Shown here: piece by piece, positions 46,764 through 56,681 of the stretch
Layout of the letters: each line of letters begins with the position of its first letter
How positions within the stretch are numbered: position 1 is the first letter of the stretch
DNA from: Sulfolobus acidocaldarius SUSAZ
GTDB lineage: Archaea; Thermoproteota; Thermoprotei_A; Sulfolobales; Sulfolobaceae
Direction of reading: 5' to 3'
Length of the DNA stretch: 64,000 bases
NCBI GenBank assembly: GCA_000508305.1
Contig: CP006977.1
Coordinates: 900,621 to 964,620, forward strand
Program-made: the position numbers and the translations under genes
Notes under the pieces: generated by a model
The model's database searches: none
The model's input: the letters and a program-made list of their open reading frames with translations, nothing else
What the model was told of the DNA's origin: nothing

Positions 46764-47813
46764 ATGTTTGAAGTCAATGATGAGTTTATAGATGCCCTTA
46801 CAGTATTGGGAATCTCGAAGAAAGAAGCTTTAGTTTTTGCCTATCTAACTTATAAAGGAGGAGCTACTGCTAAAGAGATGATATCTGATCTTTACATACA
46901 TCAGCCTCAGCTTTACAATATACTTTTGTCCCTAGAGAGGAAAGGTCTAATATATGTTCAGAACAGTAAGCCGAAATTCTATATCCCAGCAAGGTTAAAC
47001 ATAGTATTGGAAAAGATAGATCAAGAGCAGACAAAGAGAAAACATGTTATTCTGGAACAAATGAAAAAGCTTGAAACTAATCACAGGAAATCACAGGGAA
47101 TGATGTGGATGACAAAGAGCACCGAAAACGTATTAAACAACTGTATCTCTGTGATTACCGGCACTAAAAATGAGTTATACGTCGAAATTCCTAATAACTA
47201 CCTTCAGAAGTTAATCAGCTACATTATTAAGGTTGCAGAATCAGGAGTGAAAACTTATCTAAATATTTATCCTAATGTGGATGAGTTTCTAGTAAACAAG
47301 TTATTGGAAAGTAAAGTGATGGAAGTGAAGGTACATTCATTGGGACACTTTTTCTTGGTATCTGCTGATGCTGAGGAAAGTGTGTTTATGCCGAGAGTCA
47401 TGAGCCTCTCAACGAATCCTAACATTTACAGTTATGTCTTTAGAGACTCGACAATGAGTCTTTTCTTCATTCATTACTACTTTGAAGGATGGAGGACATC
47501 TAGGACTGTTTACAGGAAAGCTGTGACACAAAGTGATTTCCCTATGATATTTAGTGCCCATAGATTTGCCACATGGGAGATTATGAAGGCTAAGGAGCAG
47601 GGATTAAGATTGAAGGTAAAGGTGGATGGTGTAATAACAAGGACAGGAGAAAATGTCGAGTTATTTGGTTATCCCAATAACGTAAATATCAGCAGTGAAG
47701 TGATTAATTTCGAATTAGTAGAGGAAAGGAGTGGTAGAAGCTACCTCATAGGAGGAGATAATGCACTCGTGGAAGACGTCTCAGCCGAAAAAATAGAAGT
47801 TTATATTCAATAA
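46764..47813 (+). CDS. malR: MalR, TrmB-type regulator of the maltodextrin genes
   Basis: A 349-residue TrmB-family protein. The N-terminal winged helix has LGISKKEALVFAYLTYKGG, then a SDLYIHQPQLYNILLSLERKG-like recognition region (read with its Q-P-Q-L-Y-N core), followed by a coiled-coil linker (about 90-112) and a C-terminal sugar-binding domain. TrmB proteins sense maltose or maltodextrin. Its place between malA and the amyA-malGFE genes supports control of both; in S. acidocaldarius I recall it as an activator of this cluster. Confidence 0.92.
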   Translation: MFEVNDEFIDALTVLGISKKEALVFAYLTYKGGATAKEMISDLYIHQPQLYNILLSLERKGLIYVQNSKPKFYIPARLNIVLEKIDQEQTKRKHVILEQMKKLETNHRKSQGMMWMTKSTENVLNNCISVITGTKNELYVEIPNNYLQKLISYIIKVAESGVKTYLNIYPNVDEFLVNKLLESKVMEVKVHSLGHFFLVSADAEESVFMPRVMSLSTNPNIYSYVFRDSTMSLFFIHYYFEGWRTSRTVYRKAVTQSDFPMIFSAHRFATWEIMKAKEQGLRLKVKVDGVITRTGENVELFGYPNNVNISSEVINFELVEERSGRSYLIGGDNALVEDVSAEKIEVYIQ

Positions 47814-47840
47814 AAAAGGTTTTTTACCTTATATTTTTAG
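47811..47840. terminator. Shared terminator between convergent malR and amyA
   Basis: AAAAAAGGTTTTTTACC lies between the two stops (39 bases apart). It gives a T-tract on the malR strand and a matching T-tract on the other strand, so it may end both transcripts. Confidence 0.4.
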
Positions 47841-47852
47841 AAATGTATTATA

Positions 47853-50507
47853 CTATTTCAGGAACCTTCTTACAGTAAGACCTAATACTGGAACTATTAG
47901 AGCTCCTGCTATTACAATCAACGTTAACATGGAGGGGTTACTGCCATCGCTATCCACACTATAACTATGTATAAGGAAGCCATAACTAGATAATGGTATA
48001 GGTGAAGCCCCTACATCTTGTGGTGTTACAGGAGAGTATAGGTAAATGTTCACATTATTTGTAGATTTGGGCAAATTAACACTTATATCATTTCTCCCTG
48101 GACTTAGTACTATATTATAACTTGTGTTATAATTCCCTGAGGATACTACTAACACTAGGTTTAGGGTGTAGTTGAGCCCGTTCATGAATTTTAATTTAAG
48201 CTTATGACCGTCTATATTTCCATTCATTAAGGTCACTTTGGAAAACATTTGGTTCACTGTATTAATTATGGCGTTAGTGTAGTTTAGTGCTTGATACATA
48301 AACCACGAAGGACCATTTGATGGAGGACCTGTTTGCCATGTCCAATCACTACCTTCAGCTACATACAGGTAGTTCCATAAGGTTGCTATTGGATTTGTAG
48401 AGTTTGGAGATATTGATGGTGGTAGATTAACTACTGGAGACAAATTCAAGCCTATTGCTTTAGTTAACGCAACTAGATATTCTCTTGCAGTTGCGACACT
48501 CTTCCAGATCTCTATTTTACCTAGATTTCCGTTATTCCAATAGTTCAGATTCAGATTCCATGAGGTTTCGGGCAAATTAGTTATTACACTGTATGGCTTA
48601 TGGGTCGCTATAGCTTGACTTGCTGTTTGTGTAATTAACCAACTTCCCTGATACTGAGAGAGTGCTTGATAGATTGCATTCAAATCCTGAGGTCCTGTAG
48701 ATGGATTAAATATGAGTGGGTTCTCGCCATCAAAAGCCACAGTAACCACACCTCCTGGGTTATTCATGTATATCATGGCTAATTCTTGGATTAGTTGTTG
48801 TGCAGTAAGCTGAGGAGGCTGACTAAAGAACTGAAAACTAAACTGATTAGACAATGCAGTGTCCCTAAATAGAACTATTGCACTTTGTCCTAAGCTATTC
48901 AATACTTCAAATGGTTGATATGGACTTGTATTTCCACTTACTACTGTAACATAAGGAAGATAAGCATCTTGATCCAGTATGGTATATTTAATACCAGTCT
49001 GATTATATAACGTTATTAAGCCCATGTTGAAAGCCTGTTCAGGTGTCCATGTTCCTGAGGGGCTCACATTAAATACTTGTTTAGTCATTTGGATACCCAT
49101 AAGTATTTGAGCCAAATCATCACTCCACCAACCATTATCAAGTATTATTGGCTGTAATGGGTGATAGAAGGGTACAGTTAACACTTCTACTTTACCCTCA
49201 TGTGCTAAACTCCTGTAAAGATTTAGAGTATAGTTTACAGCCTGTATATCATGTGTAACATTTACATTAATTCCACTTGCGAATTTTGGATTGCTCTGGG
49301 ATAGAATAGTCAACCATTGATATAACAGGACTGGAGTAAAATCTATTGTGACGCTTACATTATACTTATTAATTAATAACGCTTGTAATTCATAAGCTCC
49401 TACTAGGCTGGAATTCCAATAAAAGTCTTGACCAGTGTGAATCCATACCCAGGGCTGTTCCCAGACTCCTTGAGGGGACAGATATAACGGCTGATGCATG
49501 TTCCATACTATTACTAGACTAATGGGTCTTTTACCAGTAGTGTTAAGAACAATTAGTTGTGGCAAATTGAAAGTTCCCTGTAGTGAGTTGGAATAGTATA
49601 GATTAACAACAGGATTATAGACACCTTGACTGAAAGAGGCGGTAAATGGAAGAGTTATGTTATTCTGTCCCGGATTCAGGGTTATTCCGTTATACGATAG
49701 TTGATCGTTCTGAATATTCACTACAATATTTACATTTACAGGACTGTTAAGCTTGTTGTCTACAGTCAAGAATATTTTACCATTCTGGTTAACCGTATAT
49801 ACATACTTATCGTAGTTCCCACCAGTAATCGTTAAAAAGGTATAAATAACCTGAATAGCAAAGTTCTGCCCATTATTACTATAGTATTTGTTCTCAGTGA
49901 GATCATGATACACCCACTGAACCCATGTCCCGTTAGGGAATGGGCCTATGACTGCAGTATAATTGCCCCACAGAGGATTATATACCATACTAACATCAGT
50001 AATATTGCTCCAAGGCAACCCTGTTTGTGGTCCTGATGCAATTCCATAGTGAACCACAATATTATCTGGTGCTCTTCCTATAGTCGTAATTAATATTGAA
50101 CCATTACCAAGAACAGTAGCATAAGTAATCCCCACCACTGGTGGATTTACCTCTAAATTCCAGTTCCAGAACGGATGATTATCATAGTTTATCCATGTAT
50201 TTGTAGTGTTATCGTGGAAAACCCATCCAATCCAAGTCCCATTCTGAAAAGGACCTATTGTTGCAGAGAAGTTATTCCCGTTCCAAGTCATTGGTGTATC
50301 ATACACTTGAGTCCACGATGACTGGGGTCCAGGTTGTATTCCCCAGTGTAATATAACATCGTCACTGCTGGGTAGTCCAGATAGATATATTGTGACATAT
50401 CCATTTGATGTGACATTAAAGTTAACACTGACATTTCCAGTTTGCGCTAGAGCTAGTACAGACAAGATGGATATTACGAATATACTTAGCACTAGGACTA
50501 CTTTCAT
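47853..50507 (-). CDS. amyA: Secreted GH57 alpha-amylase with N-terminal starch-binding-like repeats
   Basis: An 884-residue exoenzyme. Order: signal peptide (1-21), two similar beta modules (about 30-128 and 130-220, each with GPQ, IGPFxNGTW and W[VI]xHD motifs, like starch-binding CBM25-type modules), a linker beta domain, GH57 domain from WNMHQPLYL (about 338), and a C-terminal membrane helix. The probable nucleophile is in GTWTPEQAF and the acid/base Asp in VAFDGENP. It digests starch at the cell surface for the Mal transporter. It follows malG by 86 bases. Confidence 0.92.
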   Translation of the reverse strand: MKVVLVLSIFVISILSVLALAQTGNVSVNFNVTSNGYVTIYLSGLPSSDDVILHWGIQPGPQSSWTQVYDTPMTWNGNNFSATIGPFQNGTWIGWVFHDNTTNTWINYDNHPFWNWNLEVNPPVVGITYATVLGNGSILITTIGRAPDNIVVHYGIASGPQTGLPWSNITDVSMVYNPLWGNYTAVIGPFPNGTWVQWVYHDLTENKYYSNNGQNFAIQVIYTFLTITGGNYDKYVYTVNQNGKIFLTVDNKLNSPVNVNIVVNIQNDQLSYNGITLNPGQNNITLPFTASFSQGVYNPVVNLYYSNSLQGTFNLPQLIVLNTTGKRPISLVIVWNMHQPLYLSPQGVWEQPWVWIHTGQDFYWNSSLVGAYELQALLINKYNVSVTIDFTPVLLYQWLTILSQSNPKFASGINVNVTHDIQAVNYTLNLYRSLAHEGKVEVLTVPFYHPLQPIILDNGWWSDDLAQILMGIQMTKQVFNVSPSGTWTPEQAFNMGLITLYNQTGIKYTILDQDAYLPYVTVVSGNTSPYQPFEVLNSLGQSAIVLFRDTALSNQFSFQFFSQPPQLTAQQLIQELAMIYMNNPGGVVTVAFDGENPLIFNPSTGPQDLNAIYQALSQYQGSWLITQTASQAIATHKPYSVITNLPETSWNLNLNYWNNGNLGKIEIWKSVATAREYLVALTKAIGLNLSPVVNLPPSISPNSTNPIATLWNYLYVAEGSDWTWQTGPPSNGPSWFMYQALNYTNAIINTVNQMFSKVTLMNGNIDGHKLKLKFMNGLNYTLNLVLVVSSGNYNTSYNIVLSPGRNDISVNLPKSTNNVNIYLYSPVTPQDVGASPIPLSSYGFLIHSYSVDSDGSNPSMLTLIVIAGALIVPVLGLTVRRFLK

Positions 50508-50593
50508 AAATAAAAATAGATATTCAAGTTTATAAATTTTTCGGCGTAATTATTTTAATCATATAAAAAATATTACAAAACAAAAATAAAGCC

Positions 50594-51451
50594 TTACTTA
50601 CCTCCTGACAGGGAATATACGTTCCTAATGTACTTTTGAAAGGCTATGAATATAGCCATAATTGGTACACCCATAATTACAGAGAACGCCGCAAAAACAT
50701 TGTACAAGGTTGAGTGATTTGTTATTGCCAAATAGTACATCCCTAATGTTAAGGTCCACATATTCCCTGAGGTTATGAAAGCATTTGCCAGTGCATAATC
50801 AGTGTAGGCACCTAAAAAGGCAAGTAACATTATGAAGGCAACTATTGGTTTTGTCATTGGTAAAAGTACTCTTATATATGCTCTAAATCTTGAAAGACCG
50901 TCAACCATTGCAGCCTCCTCATACTCAGGAGGTATAGTATCTATGAATATTTTAACTAGATAAGCACCGAAAATAGATGTACCAGATGAATAAGCAAGGA
51001 TCAGACCATAATACGTGTTTATCAAATGCAAAGAAGCAAACATTACATATAACGGTATCACAGTAGCCACAGACGGTAAGAAAGTTAGTATGTAGAGGAA
51101 AACGATTAGAGCCTTCTTTCCTGGAACGTTCAATCTAGATAAAGCAGCCCCAGTCAAAAAGGCTACTAATACAGATATAATTATTGTACCTAAAGCCATG
51201 ATGAGACTATTTCTTAACCAGACAAAGAAGGGCTCCTGGAACAAAATACCATAATAAGCATTCAAACTTATTTTGCTAGGCAGGAGAGAGCCTAGACTTA
51301 CAGAAGCCAATGAGGGGATATCGTTTAATGAAGTGATTACTATATAGTAAATTGGAAATATTGAAATTATTGCCATTACAGTTAAAACTAAATACGATAT
51401 TGCCAATCTAATTATCTTACCTAATGTCCTCTTGTTACCGACCCTCTGCAC
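50594..51451 (-). CDS. malG: Maltodextrin ABC transporter permease MalG
   Basis: A 285-residue permease with six membrane helices. The EAA loop that contacts MalK is EYEEAAMVDGLSRFRAYIRVL (split E-A-A-MVDG, near residue 188-200). The N-terminal KRTLGKIIRLAISYLVL helix and P-loop spacing fit the MalG/LacG type. Its start overlaps the stop of malF. Confidence 0.92.
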   Translation of the reverse strand: MQRVGNKRTLGKIIRLAISYLVLTVMAIISIFPIYYIVITSLNDIPSLASVSLGSLLPSKISLNAYYGILFQEPFFVWLRNSLIMALGTIIISVLVAFLTGAALSRLNVPGKKALIVFLYILTFLPSVATVIPLYVMFASLHLINTYYGLILAYSSGTSIFGAYLVKIFIDTIPPEYEEAAMVDGLSRFRAYIRVLLPMTKPIVAFIMLLAFLGAYTDYALANAFITSGNMWTLTLGMYYLAITNHSTLYNVFAAFSVIMGVPIMAIFIAFQKYIRNVYSLSGGK

Positions 51452-52335
51452 TATCCCCTCCCCTCCAATATTCTCGAATACCTGAACATAATAACGGCCA
51501 TAATTGCAAGTATGATCGTACTTATTATGGAGTATGCTGAAGCAAGCGCGTACTGGTTATAGTCAAACGCCTCCTGGTAAGAATAAACGATCAGTATATC
51601 CGTAGACGTTCCAGGACCTCCTCCTGTGAGTATAAATACGGGATAAAAGTTATTCCAGGTGAATATGAAACCACTTACCCCAACAAATACTAATGTACTC
51701 TTCATCATTGGTAATGTTATTTTACCGAACCTTGTCAACATACCTGCTCCGTCAACCTCAGCTATTTCATACAGCTCTCTGGGGATGCTCTGCAATGCTG
51801 ACAGAAAAATAGAGGTATAATAAGGAAAAGATAACCATACATTAGTCAGAATGAGTGCCACCCAAGCATATGTGGTATTGTTAAGCCAATTTACTGGAGC
51901 TATTCCTATTAAACCTATTATCTTATTTATTATACCGTAAGAGTAGTCCCACATCCCTGACCAAATAAGCAAGGATATATATGCTGGAAATGCCCATGGT
52001 ATTAGAAAAGTCGAGAAGAAAACATTCTTAAATTTCAGGTCACTTTGATTTAGTATTAATGCTAGGAAGAAACCTAATATCATCATTGGTATTAGGCTCC
52101 CTATGGTCCAAATTGCCGTATTTTTGAGTAGTTCAACAAAATAAAAGTTAGGATTAGTTAAGATATTAATATAATTTTTAAAACCAATATAGGAATACTG
52201 GAAGAAATGAAATAGGCTGAAATTCGTGAACGAAATATATACAGCGTAAGCAACTGGATACAAGAATAGGAACAGAACTATTGCGATTATGGGAAGAAGG
52301 TAAAAATAGTTAAAAATTCCTTGTCTTTTACCCAC
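51451..52335 (-). CDS. malF: Maltodextrin ABC transporter permease MalF
   Basis: A 294-residue permease with six helices. The EAA loop reads LYEIAEVDGAGMLTRFGKI near residue 190. It lacks the large periplasmic insertion of E. coli MalF, as usual in archaea. It lies ten bases after malE and overlaps malG by one base (shared stop/start), giving coupled translation. Confidence 0.92.
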   Translation of the reverse strand: MGKRQGIFNYFYLLPIIAIVLFLFLYPVAYAVYISFTNFSLFHFFQYSYIGFKNYINILTNPNFYFVELLKNTAIWTIGSLIPMMILGFFLALILNQSDLKFKNVFFSTFLIPWAFPAYISLLIWSGMWDYSYGIINKIIGLIGIAPVNWLNNTTYAWVALILTNVWLSFPYYTSIFLSALQSIPRELYEIAEVDGAGMLTRFGKITLPMMKSTLVFVGVSGFIFTWNNFYPVFILTGGGPGTSTDILIVYSYQEAFDYNQYALASAYSIISTIILAIMAVIMFRYSRILEGRG

Positions 52336-52345
52336 TTATTATCAC

Positions 52346-53812
52346 CTAGTACAAGACATCTGGTATAGCTAAAATAAAGTCTGGGTAGTATCCATTAGTC
52401 TGCATCTGCTGTATCATGGTTGATTCCATTTCTTGTGCAGCCTGCTGAGCCGTTATTTGACCTGCATAGTACTCAGTGACGTATTCATGGAAGGTGTTCC
52501 AATAGAAACTCATTTGTGGAATATTGGGGAACTTCTGTCCATAGTTAGCCTGTTCAAATATCCCTGCCATTATACTGCCGAGATAAGAGGGTGTTATGTT
52601 TCCTGCTTTCAATTGAGCAAGAGCTTGATTATAACTAGCGAGATATGCAGGTATATCCCCTGCTATGTTCCATAAGTTCATTTCTGCCTTATAGCCAGTG
52701 ACGAACTGGATGAACAGAAGTGCAGCTTGTATTTGCTGTGGAGTGGCACCGCTAGCTTGTGGACTAGATATGACCCAACCCGTAGATCCTATAAATGGTG
52801 CTGCTCTTAACCCTGTTTGGCTTACAATTGGTAATGGTGCTGCTCCTAAATTAGAGCCTAGTGCACTAACGTACTTCTGTAGATCCCATGGTCCATCAAA
52901 TATTATGGCAGCCTTACCGCTGGTAAATAACTGTTGTTCTAATGTCGTTGAAATGCCTTGCGGATTAACTCCCATCACATAAGTTAAGTTGTACCAGAAC
53001 TGTAGAGCATTAACCATCGCAGTGGAGTTCAATTCAGGAATGCCTTGACTATTAAATATCTGACCGCCAAAACCAGCAAACCATGCAGCAAATCTATAAC
53101 CATATTCTTGACCCATACCATAGGCTATCCCCCACACGTTGTAAGTCTTATTCACGTTTAACGCAATATTCATTAACTGTGCAGTTGTATTTGGAGGATA
53201 TGGTACATATTTCTTGTTGTAGAACATGACAATATAGTTGACGTTGTCAGGAAGCCCATAGATTTTGCCACTTAGGTTGAAGTTATTGATCGCTATAGGT
53301 AGATATTCACTGAATACGCTGGAATTGAGATACTGAGAGAGATTTAGTAACAATCCGGCAGCAAATAATTTACCAGCATCATCACTGGAATCCCTATATA
53401 CTATTGGGGCTTGACCTGCTTTTGCTGCGGAGGCGAAGTTAGAGGTGGCGATTCCTACACCATAAGTGACTTGAACGTGAATCCACGGATACTGTTGCTC
53501 AAAAGCAGCTAAAGTCTGATTGAATGCTCCATCCTCTGATGGGCTATATGTATCCCACACAGTTATAGTTACTGGCGTTTGCGACGAAGTGGAAGATACA
53601 CTACTACTCGAAGAACTTGAGGATGCGCTAGAAGTTGAAGAAATACTACTGGATGATGCGCTAGAAGTTGAAGAAATACTACTGGATGATGATCTACCCA
53701 TCAGCAGATATACGCCGACTCCTATTACGATTATTAAAACCACTACAACAACTATTATTATTTGGGTATTAGATACTCCTCCTTTTTTCCTTCTCTTGTA
53801 ATTTTTGTTCAT
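52346..53812 (-). CDS. malE: Maltodextrin-binding protein MalE with class III signal peptide
   Basis: A 488-residue extracellular binding protein. The N-terminus KNYKRRKKGG-VSN followed by a long hydrophobic helix is a class III (prepilin-type) signal, cut by PibD after GG; such sugar-binding proteins assemble in the bindosome. A Ser/Thr linker (about 40-75) follows, then a solute-binding fold (VTITVWDTYSPSEDGAFN at its start). A 33-base unit is duplicated in the linker. TATA and start spacing show a leaderless mRNA. It heads malE-malF-malG-amyA. Confidence 0.94.
   Translation of the reverse strand: MNKNYKRRKKGGVSNTQIIIVVVVVLIIVIGVGVYLLMGRSSSSSISSTSSASSSSISSTSSASSSSSSSSVSSTSSQTPVTITVWDTYSPSEDGAFNQTLAAFEQQYPWIHVQVTYGVGIATSNFASAAKAGQAPIVYRDSSDDAGKLFAAGLLLNLSQYLNSSVFSEYLPIAINNFNLSGKIYGLPDNVNYIVMFYNKKYVPYPPNTTAQLMNIALNVNKTYNVWGIAYGMGQEYGYRFAAWFAGFGGQIFNSQGIPELNSTAMVNALQFWYNLTYVMGVNPQGISTTLEQQLFTSGKAAIIFDGPWDLQKYVSALGSNLGAAPLPIVSQTGLRAAPFIGSTGWVISSPQASGATPQQIQAALLFIQFVTGYKAEMNLWNIAGDIPAYLASYNQALAQLKAGNITPSYLGSIMAGIFEQANYGQKFPNIPQMSFYWNTFHEYVTEYYAGQITAQQAAQEMESTMIQQMQTNGYYPDFILAIPDVLY
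53622..53684 (-). repeat. Tandem 33-base repeat in the MalE linker
   Basis: A 30-base segment (53622-53651) recurs exactly at 53655-53684, period 33 bases. It encodes two copies of SSSSISSTSSA. The frame is kept, so changes in copy number would lengthen or shorten the glycosylated stalk without breaking MalE. Confidence 0.8.
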
Positions 53813-53835
53813 CGGATTAACTTAAACACGTAATT

Positions 53836-53846
53836 ATTTATAAACT
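53836..53846 (-). promoter_or_regulatory. TATA box of malE
   Basis: On the minus strand GTTTATAAATA is centred about 28 bases before ATG 53812, predicting a leaderless mal mRNA. A longer TA run (53849-53863) lies just upstream. Confidence 0.55.
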
Positions 53847-54015
53847 TAATATATATATAAAATATTTAGGGTCTAAACTTAAGGACGCCTCCGTTGAACA
53901 TGTCAACTTAAGTATTATAAGATGTAGATTACGAAATGATATTAGTATTATTAATTAGCCTTTATTTAATTTACTTAAATTTATTTCTAGTTTCCAGTAA
54001 AATTTTTAAACCACA

Positions 54016-55116
54016 ATGAGTAGGGTAAAAAAGATAAGCGTGCAATCATCGGCATTTCTCCAACTATCAGATATATGGAAATCATTTAGAATCAAAAAAC
54101 AGGTTATTGAAGTTCTCAAAGGGGTCTCCTTAGATGTGAATAAAGGGGAATTTGTGGTAATATTAGGTCCGTCAGGAGAAGGCAAAACCACACTTCTCAG
54201 AATAATATCAGGGCTTGAGGTACAGGATAAAGGTGAGGTTTACATTGACGGAGAAAGGGTCGATAATATTCCACCTAAAGACAGAAACGTAGCTATGGTA
54301 TTCCAAAACTACGCCATATACCCATTTATGTCAGTCTTTGATAATATAGCCTTTCCTCTAAAACTCAAAAAACTACCCAAGCAAGAGATAACAAAAAAGG
54401 TCAGGGAGGTAGCCGAATTATTGCAGATAGAAAAGCTCCTTGATAGAAAACCTTACCAGTTGTCGGGTGGACAAAAGCAAAGAGTAGCTATTGCACGTGC
54501 GCTAGTCAAAGGTGCGCAACTACTATTGATGGATGAACCTTTAGCTAATCTTGATGCACAGATAAGGATGATAGCAAGAGAGGAATTAAAAGAACTTCAG
54601 AGAAAATTAGGATTCACTGTAGTATATGTGACACACGATCAGACTGAAGCCCTTGCCCTAGCCGACAGAGTAGCATTACTTAGAAAGGGTGTACTTCAGG
54701 CATATGATAAACCCATGAAGTTGTTTAAGAGACCTAATAATATATGGGTAGCATCATTTCTAGGCAATCCACCTATGAATTTACTTAAAGTAAAGGTTGA
54801 TGAAGGTGCAGTCTTATTAGATGAGTATAAGATTGAAGTTCCCTCGGAAATTTCGGAGAAACTGAAGGGTAGAAGTGAAGTTATCATGGGTATAAGACCA
54901 GAAGATATAGATATAGGAGGGAAAATTAAAGGAAGCGTGGAATTAACTGAGCCTCTAGGTCTTTTCTCTGTGATACATGTAAAAATACGTGAGGATGAAA
55001 TAAGGGTAGTCACAAATTCATCAAGCTCTTACGTTAAAGGCGACACTATACAGTTAGCCATTTCAGGGAATAAAGCTCTATTTTTCGATGAAAGTACAGG
55101 GGAGTTAATAACATAG
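54016..55116 (+). CDS. malK: MalK, ATPase of the maltodextrin transporter
   Basis: A 366-residue ABC ATPase. Walker A GPSGEGKTT (51-59), Q-loop VFQNYAIYP, signature LSGGQKQR (about 149), Walker B LLLMDEPLA (about 170) and switch VTHDQTE are all intact. The C-terminal OB (TOBE) domain has GIRPEDID near 293. The Walker A Glu in place of the usual Ser/Cys-Gly is a mild variant. It is divergent from malE across 200 bases and supplies energy to MalFG. Confidence 0.93.
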   Translation: MSRVKKISVQSSAFLQLSDIWKSFRIKKQVIEVLKGVSLDVNKGEFVVILGPSGEGKTTLLRIISGLEVQDKGEVYIDGERVDNIPPKDRNVAMVFQNYAIYPFMSVFDNIAFPLKLKKLPKQEITKKVREVAELLQIEKLLDRKPYQLSGGQKQRVAIARALVKGAQLLLMDEPLANLDAQIRMIAREELKELQRKLGFTVVYVTHDQTEALALADRVALLRKGVLQAYDKPMKLFKRPNNIWVASFLGNPPMNLLKVKVDEGAVLLDEYKIEVPSEISEKLKGRSEVIMGIRPEDIDIGGKIKGSVELTEPLGLFSVIHVKIREDEIRVVTNSSSSYVKGDTIQLAISGNKALFFDESTGELIT

Positions 55117-55451
55117 TGAATCTTGTGATGATTAGCCATGGTAAGGTATTAAACTAAAAATGCTTAGTAAAAAAATAACCTTTAACCTTCCATAAAATTG
55201 TTTTGCACTTATTCAAAGCAAATTTTACTGCTAAACAGTAAATATTACGTTAAATGTGAATAAGACTTAGATTGTCATAAGATCTATTAATTTCTTAGCT
55301 AAAGCAAATTATTCTCAGTTATTAAGTCTTCTTGTAATTCATCATGATGAATCGGACGAAACTGTACCTAATGCATAATATACGACGACATTTAAGAAGA
55401 GAAATCAAAAAATGTTTAAAAAAGGCTAACTTATTTACTAAAATTGATTCC
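55117..55451. other. Intergenic region with a small stem-loop
   Basis: Between malK and the convergent CBS gene. TTTACTG (55224-55230) and CAGTAAA (55236-55242) form a 7-base perfect stem around CTAAA. No gene is visible; short open frames here lack coding character. Confidence 0.45.
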
Positions 55452-55934
55452 TTAGTCAGATCCTGTTCCACAACCACAGTACCCAAACTCGTCAATCTCC
55501 AGACCACATACAGGACATGAGTTTAAATCACTTGCTTCTATCCTCATGTTCGAGAGATTATCCAAATCCACTAACGCTTTCACTAAATCCCTTATTGAAA
55601 CAATACCGTGAACCTTATCGCCCTCAACTACCGGTAGGTGTCTAAATCCGTTGTCCACCATTGTTTTCAAAGCAGTATAAATATCAGTGCCTATTTTTAC
55701 TCCTTTGACCTCTCTGCTCATATAATCTCCTACTGTTGCATCAAAATTACCATCTGCAAATGCTTTAACTACATCTCTTTCTGTTATTATTCCAACTACT
55801 TCCTCATTGGCATTTACCACTACTAATGCTCCTATATTATGGTTTCTCATTTCTCTAGTTGCCCTCAAAAGACTATCATTTTCTCTTACCACAAGGACGG
55901 GCTTACTTATATACGTTTTTAATTCTGATAGCAT
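55452..55934 (-). CDS. CBS-domain pair protein with C-terminal zinc ribbon
   Basis: A 160-residue protein. Two CBS motifs (about 8-60 with GIITERDVVKA, and 70-125 with LPVVEGDKVHGIVSIRDL) are followed by a small cysteine knot, CPVCG...CGCG (about 140-156). CBS pairs bind adenosyl ligands such as AMP, ATP or SAM and act as energy sensors. The zinc ribbon suggests binding to nucleic acid or a partner protein. Confidence 0.88.
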   Translation of the reverse strand: MLSELKTYISKPVLVVRENDSLLRATREMRNHNIGALVVVNANEEVVGIITERDVVKAFADGNFDATVGDYMSREVKGVKIGTDIYTALKTMVDNGFRHLPVVEGDKVHGIVSIRDLVKALVDLDNLSNMRIEASDLNSCPVCGLEIDEFGYCGCGTGSD

Positions 55935-56166
55935 AAGTATATACTTGCTTAAATCATTTAAAAATATAAATAAGTAATCTCTGAATAAAGATACCTTAAA
56001 CTACATTTTAACTTTTTAAAAATATGTTGAAACATAATAAAATAACCATAATTATAATTTTACATTCCCCTTAAACAGTTCCTCGTGTAACGCCTGGTTT
56101 ACATGTTAACTTCCTATATATTATGCATACTAAATTAGAAAATTTTAAAATCATAACGAGCAAATG

Positions 56167-56610
56167 TTATTTAACGTTAAACACAATCTCTAATAATTGC
56201 TTGGAATTCCTATAACGCCAATAATCTCGTATTATCTGACCTACTTCTCCAGTAGTGTTTGTGTGAGATTTATTACATGCATTTATGTTCCAATCATCTA
56301 TAATGACAATGTTTAATTGTGAAACCTCAGAAGGTACAGGAAAGAGATCATATATCTGGTCACCATATTTCCTTTCTGCCTGAACCCTATCAAGAACTTC
56401 AGTCCTTATTAATACATTTTCCTGGACTTTCTTATTAGCCAAGTTGAATATTTCAGTGATCTCCTCATCGGAAGGTTTTCTCTCAAACTTAACAGTTAGC
56501 CTACCGTGATCATCTTGGGTGTAAACACTAGCTGTCCACTTTGCTCCTAGAACCTTGACTACAGCTCCTTTAAGGACATGAAGGGCAGTGTGCGTCCTTA
56601 CCTCTATCAC
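56167..56610 (-). CDS. alaX: AlaX-type alanyl-tRNA editing protein
   Basis: A 147-residue stand-alone editing domain. The zinc site has HTALHVLKG (H-x3-H) near residue 7-11 and CNKSH (C-x3-H) near 112-116. It removes Ser or Gly from mischarged tRNA(Ala). It is of the short class with no synthetase or C-terminal extension. It starts about 70 bases after the thioredoxin reductase gene ends, on the same strand. Confidence 0.88.
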   Translation of the reverse strand: MIEVRTHTALHVLKGAVVKVLGAKWTASVYTQDDHGRLTVKFERKPSDEEITEIFNLANKKVQENVLIRTEVLDRVQAERKYGDQIYDLFPVPSEVSQLNIVIIDDWNINACNKSHTNTTGEVGQIIRDYWRYRNSKQLLEIVFNVK

Positions 56611-56681
56611 AGAATCTATTAGTAAATTTAATGATAATAAGTTTTCATGAATACTATTATGGACAACAAAACCTTTCAGAC

